Origin: Allobosea sp. LC85
Lineage (GTDB): Bacteria > Pseudomonadota > Alphaproteobacteria > Rhizobiales > Beijerinckiaceae
NCBI RefSeq assembly: GCF_000735605.1
Contig: NZ_JPKG01000020.1
Coordinates: 1-64,000 of the forward strand
DNA: 64,000 nt
Direction: 5' to 3'
Shown: positions 62,855-64,000 of the stretch, piece after piece
How positions within the stretch are numbered: the first letter of the stretch is position 1
Layout: each line of letters starts with the position of its first letter
The notes under the pieces: generated by a model
The model's database searches: none
What the model saw: the letters and a program-made list of their open reading frames with translations, nothing else
Told to the model about the DNA's origin: nothing
Program-made: the position numbers and the translations under genes

Positions 62855-62876
62855 CTCCCCGCGATGGCGCGGGGAG
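62855..62876. terminator. Hairpin downstream of the hydroxyproline-dehydratase-type gene
   Basis: Stem ctccccgc-gatggc-gcggggag, 84 bp past the stop. There is little T-run. The remaining bases 62877-62979 contain no gene. Confidence 0.55.
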
Positions 62877-62979
62877 TGCCGCCGCCCCTTCACGCGACCG
62901 CAGAGTGCATTGGCTTTGCCCGCGCAGGATACGAGTAAGGTTTCTCTGTCATGTTGGCCGTGACGCCAAGGATCCGGGC

Positions 62980-64000
62980 ATGACGGTTGGGGACATGAGA
63001 GAGGGCAGAAGGCCCGGCTCCGCGCTTGGCGTCGTGCAGGTGTTGGGTCGGCTCGCGGGTTCACCGCTGGTCTGGCTGGCTGCCTTCGTAGCAGCGGTCA
63101 TCGTCTGCCTGATGCTACCCTTGCGATTGCCGCTGGGCCCCAATTACTGGGACACGAACATCTATCTCGATGCCGCGCAGCGCATCGAGATAGGGCAATT
63201 GCCCAATATCGACTTCTTCGCTCCCGTCGGCCCACTCGGCTACTATCTTGTGACCTGGCTCCACGCCTTGTTCCCGCAGGCGCAGCCGATGCTGCTGGCG
63301 AACTGGGGCGTATTGCCGGTCGCCTTGCCGATGATGGCGCTGATCGTCGTCCATGTCGGGCAGCGCTCGCGTGGCCAGGCCCTGGCCCTGCTGCTGCCTT
63401 TCCTGTTGTTCGCGTCGATGCCGATCAACCTGCACAGCCTGTATCCGATGCCAGGCTTCGATGGCTTCGGGCATTACAACCGCCATATCAGCCTGCTGCT
63501 CTACCTGCTCGTGTCGGCACTGCTCTTCGTCGATGCGCGCCGCCTGCAGGTGGGGCTCGTCGTCCTGCTGATGCTCACCCTCTTCCTGGTCAAGGTCACG
63601 GGTGCAGTGTCTGGGGCGTTCCTCGTCGGCTATGCGGTTCTGGCCGGGCGGATGCGCCTGCGCGACGCGTCCGTCGCCGCGGTGCTGGTCATTGCCGTGC
63701 TTGCCCCGCTCGATTTCGTGACCGGCATCGTGCGCGCCTATGTCGATGACATCCTGATCCTGCTCGGCCTGAACACCGGTGCCTTGCTGCCTCGCTTCCT
63801 CACCGTCGCTTCGGTGAAGTTCAACGTCGTCGGGCCGAGCCTGCTGCTGCTTGCCGCCCTGGCCTATGCCGCCTGGCTCGAGGGGAGCAGGCTTACGCTG
63901 GTGCAACTGCGCAGGCTCCTGGCCTCGCCGCTTGGGTGGTTCGCCGCGGTTCTCCTGGCGCTGACCCTGTTCGAGACACAGAACACGGGCTCGCTCGAGT
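62980..64000 (+). CDS. Truncated multi-span membrane protein (runs off the window)
   Basis: An open frame of 340 codons without a stop before the window ends. After a basic N-terminus come many hydrophobic spans: VWLAAFVAAVIVCLMLPLRLPL, PMLLANWGVLPVALPMMALIVVHV, ALALLLPFLLFASMPI, LVVLLMLTLFLVKVTGAVSGAFLVGYAVL and ASVAAVLVIAVLAPLDFV. Between spans 1 and 2 the motif NYWDTNIYLDAAQRIEIGQLPNIDFFAPVGPLGYYLV resembles the acidic first loop of GT-C glycosyltransferases or polyprenyl-linked sugar transferases. It probably belongs to cell-envelope assembly. ATG 62980 is used; ATG 62995 is possible. Confidence 0.75.
   Translation, partial: MTVGDMREGRRPGSALGVVQVLGRLAGSPLVWLAAFVAAVIVCLMLPLRLPLGPNYWDTNIYLDAAQRIEIGQLPNIDFFAPVGPLGYYLVTWLHALFPQAQPMLLANWGVLPVALPMMALIVVHVGQRSRGQALALLLPFLLFASMPINLHSLYPMPGFDGFGHYNRHISLLLYLLVSALLFVDARRLQVGLVVLLMLTLFLVKVTGAVSGAFLVGYAVLAGRMRLRDASVAAVLVIAVLAPLDFVTGIVRAYVDDILILLGLNTGALLPRFLTVASVKFNVVGPSLLLLAALAYAAWLEGSRLTLVQLRRLLASPLGWFAAVLLALTLFETQNTGSLE

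Overview
The window is GC-rich chromosomal DNA of an alphaproteobacterium. The gene set fits the Hyphomicrobiales (Rhizobiales), perhaps a Bosea-like soil or water bacterium: nirK-nirV, many ABC and TRAP uptake operons with sugar-acid enzymes, alphaproteobacterial cold-shock/S21 genes, a SAM-II-type riboswitch, and short palindromic intergenic repeats. The genus is an inference. No rRNA, tRNA, CRISPR array, prophage or intact insertion sequence was seen.

Layout. 0-2.6 kb: a decayed GIY-YIG gene, then copper nitrite reductase nirK and nirV. 2.6-5.7 kb: a dispersed repeat beside a small dsbD-derived fragment, then a dsbD-redoxin operon. 5.9-9.1 kb: an SsuABC/TauABC-like importer divergent from an Lrp/AsnC regulator. 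9.1-13.8 kb: a secreted protein, dnaK-dnaJ and a CsbD stress protein. 13.9-18.5 kb: an XRE regulator divergent from a membrane protein, a large secreted esterase-like phytase-family protein, and a cupin. 18.5-21.9 kb: a methionine uptake operon (metN-metI-metQ) read leftward behind a SAM-II-like aptamer, a 22-codon Met/Cys-rich leader ORF and two small proteins. 22.1-23.1 kb: two copper-associated proteins. 23.1-28.4 kb: a DapA-like lyase with an FAA-hydrolase-family enzyme, then thiC-thiM-thiE under a TPP riboswitch. 28.4-31 kb: a YjfB-like small protein and a proline-rich OmpA protein. 31-41.8 kb: a MarR-controlled divergent peptide-uptake and amide-hydrolase cluster. 41.9-46.96 kb: a cold-shock gene, then a GntR-TRAP-enolase operon. 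47.2-48.9 kb: an AspT-type transporter. 49-52.9 kb: cspA-like gene, rpsU, a small basic protein, Bcr/CflA efflux, GST and a SpoIIAA-like protein. 53-54.3 kb: an MBL-fold hydrolase. 54.4-62.8 kb: ugpBAEC with a creatininase-family gene inside it, divergent from FAA hydrolase, PfkB kinase and a hydroxyproline-dehydratase-type enzyme. The right edge is a truncated membrane protein.

How the parts work together. Most of the window is nutrient capture with local control: each uptake system sits next to its regulator or RNA switch (Lrp, SAM-II-like RNA, TPP riboswitch, MarR palindrome, GntR). Two different ABC systems each carry a creatininase-family amidohydrolase, and two loci carry FAA-hydrolase-family enzymes with sugar-acid partners. 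The best candidates for something undescribed are the layered leader of the methionine operon, the MarR-governed amide/peptide cluster, and the creatininase gene embedded in the ugp operon.
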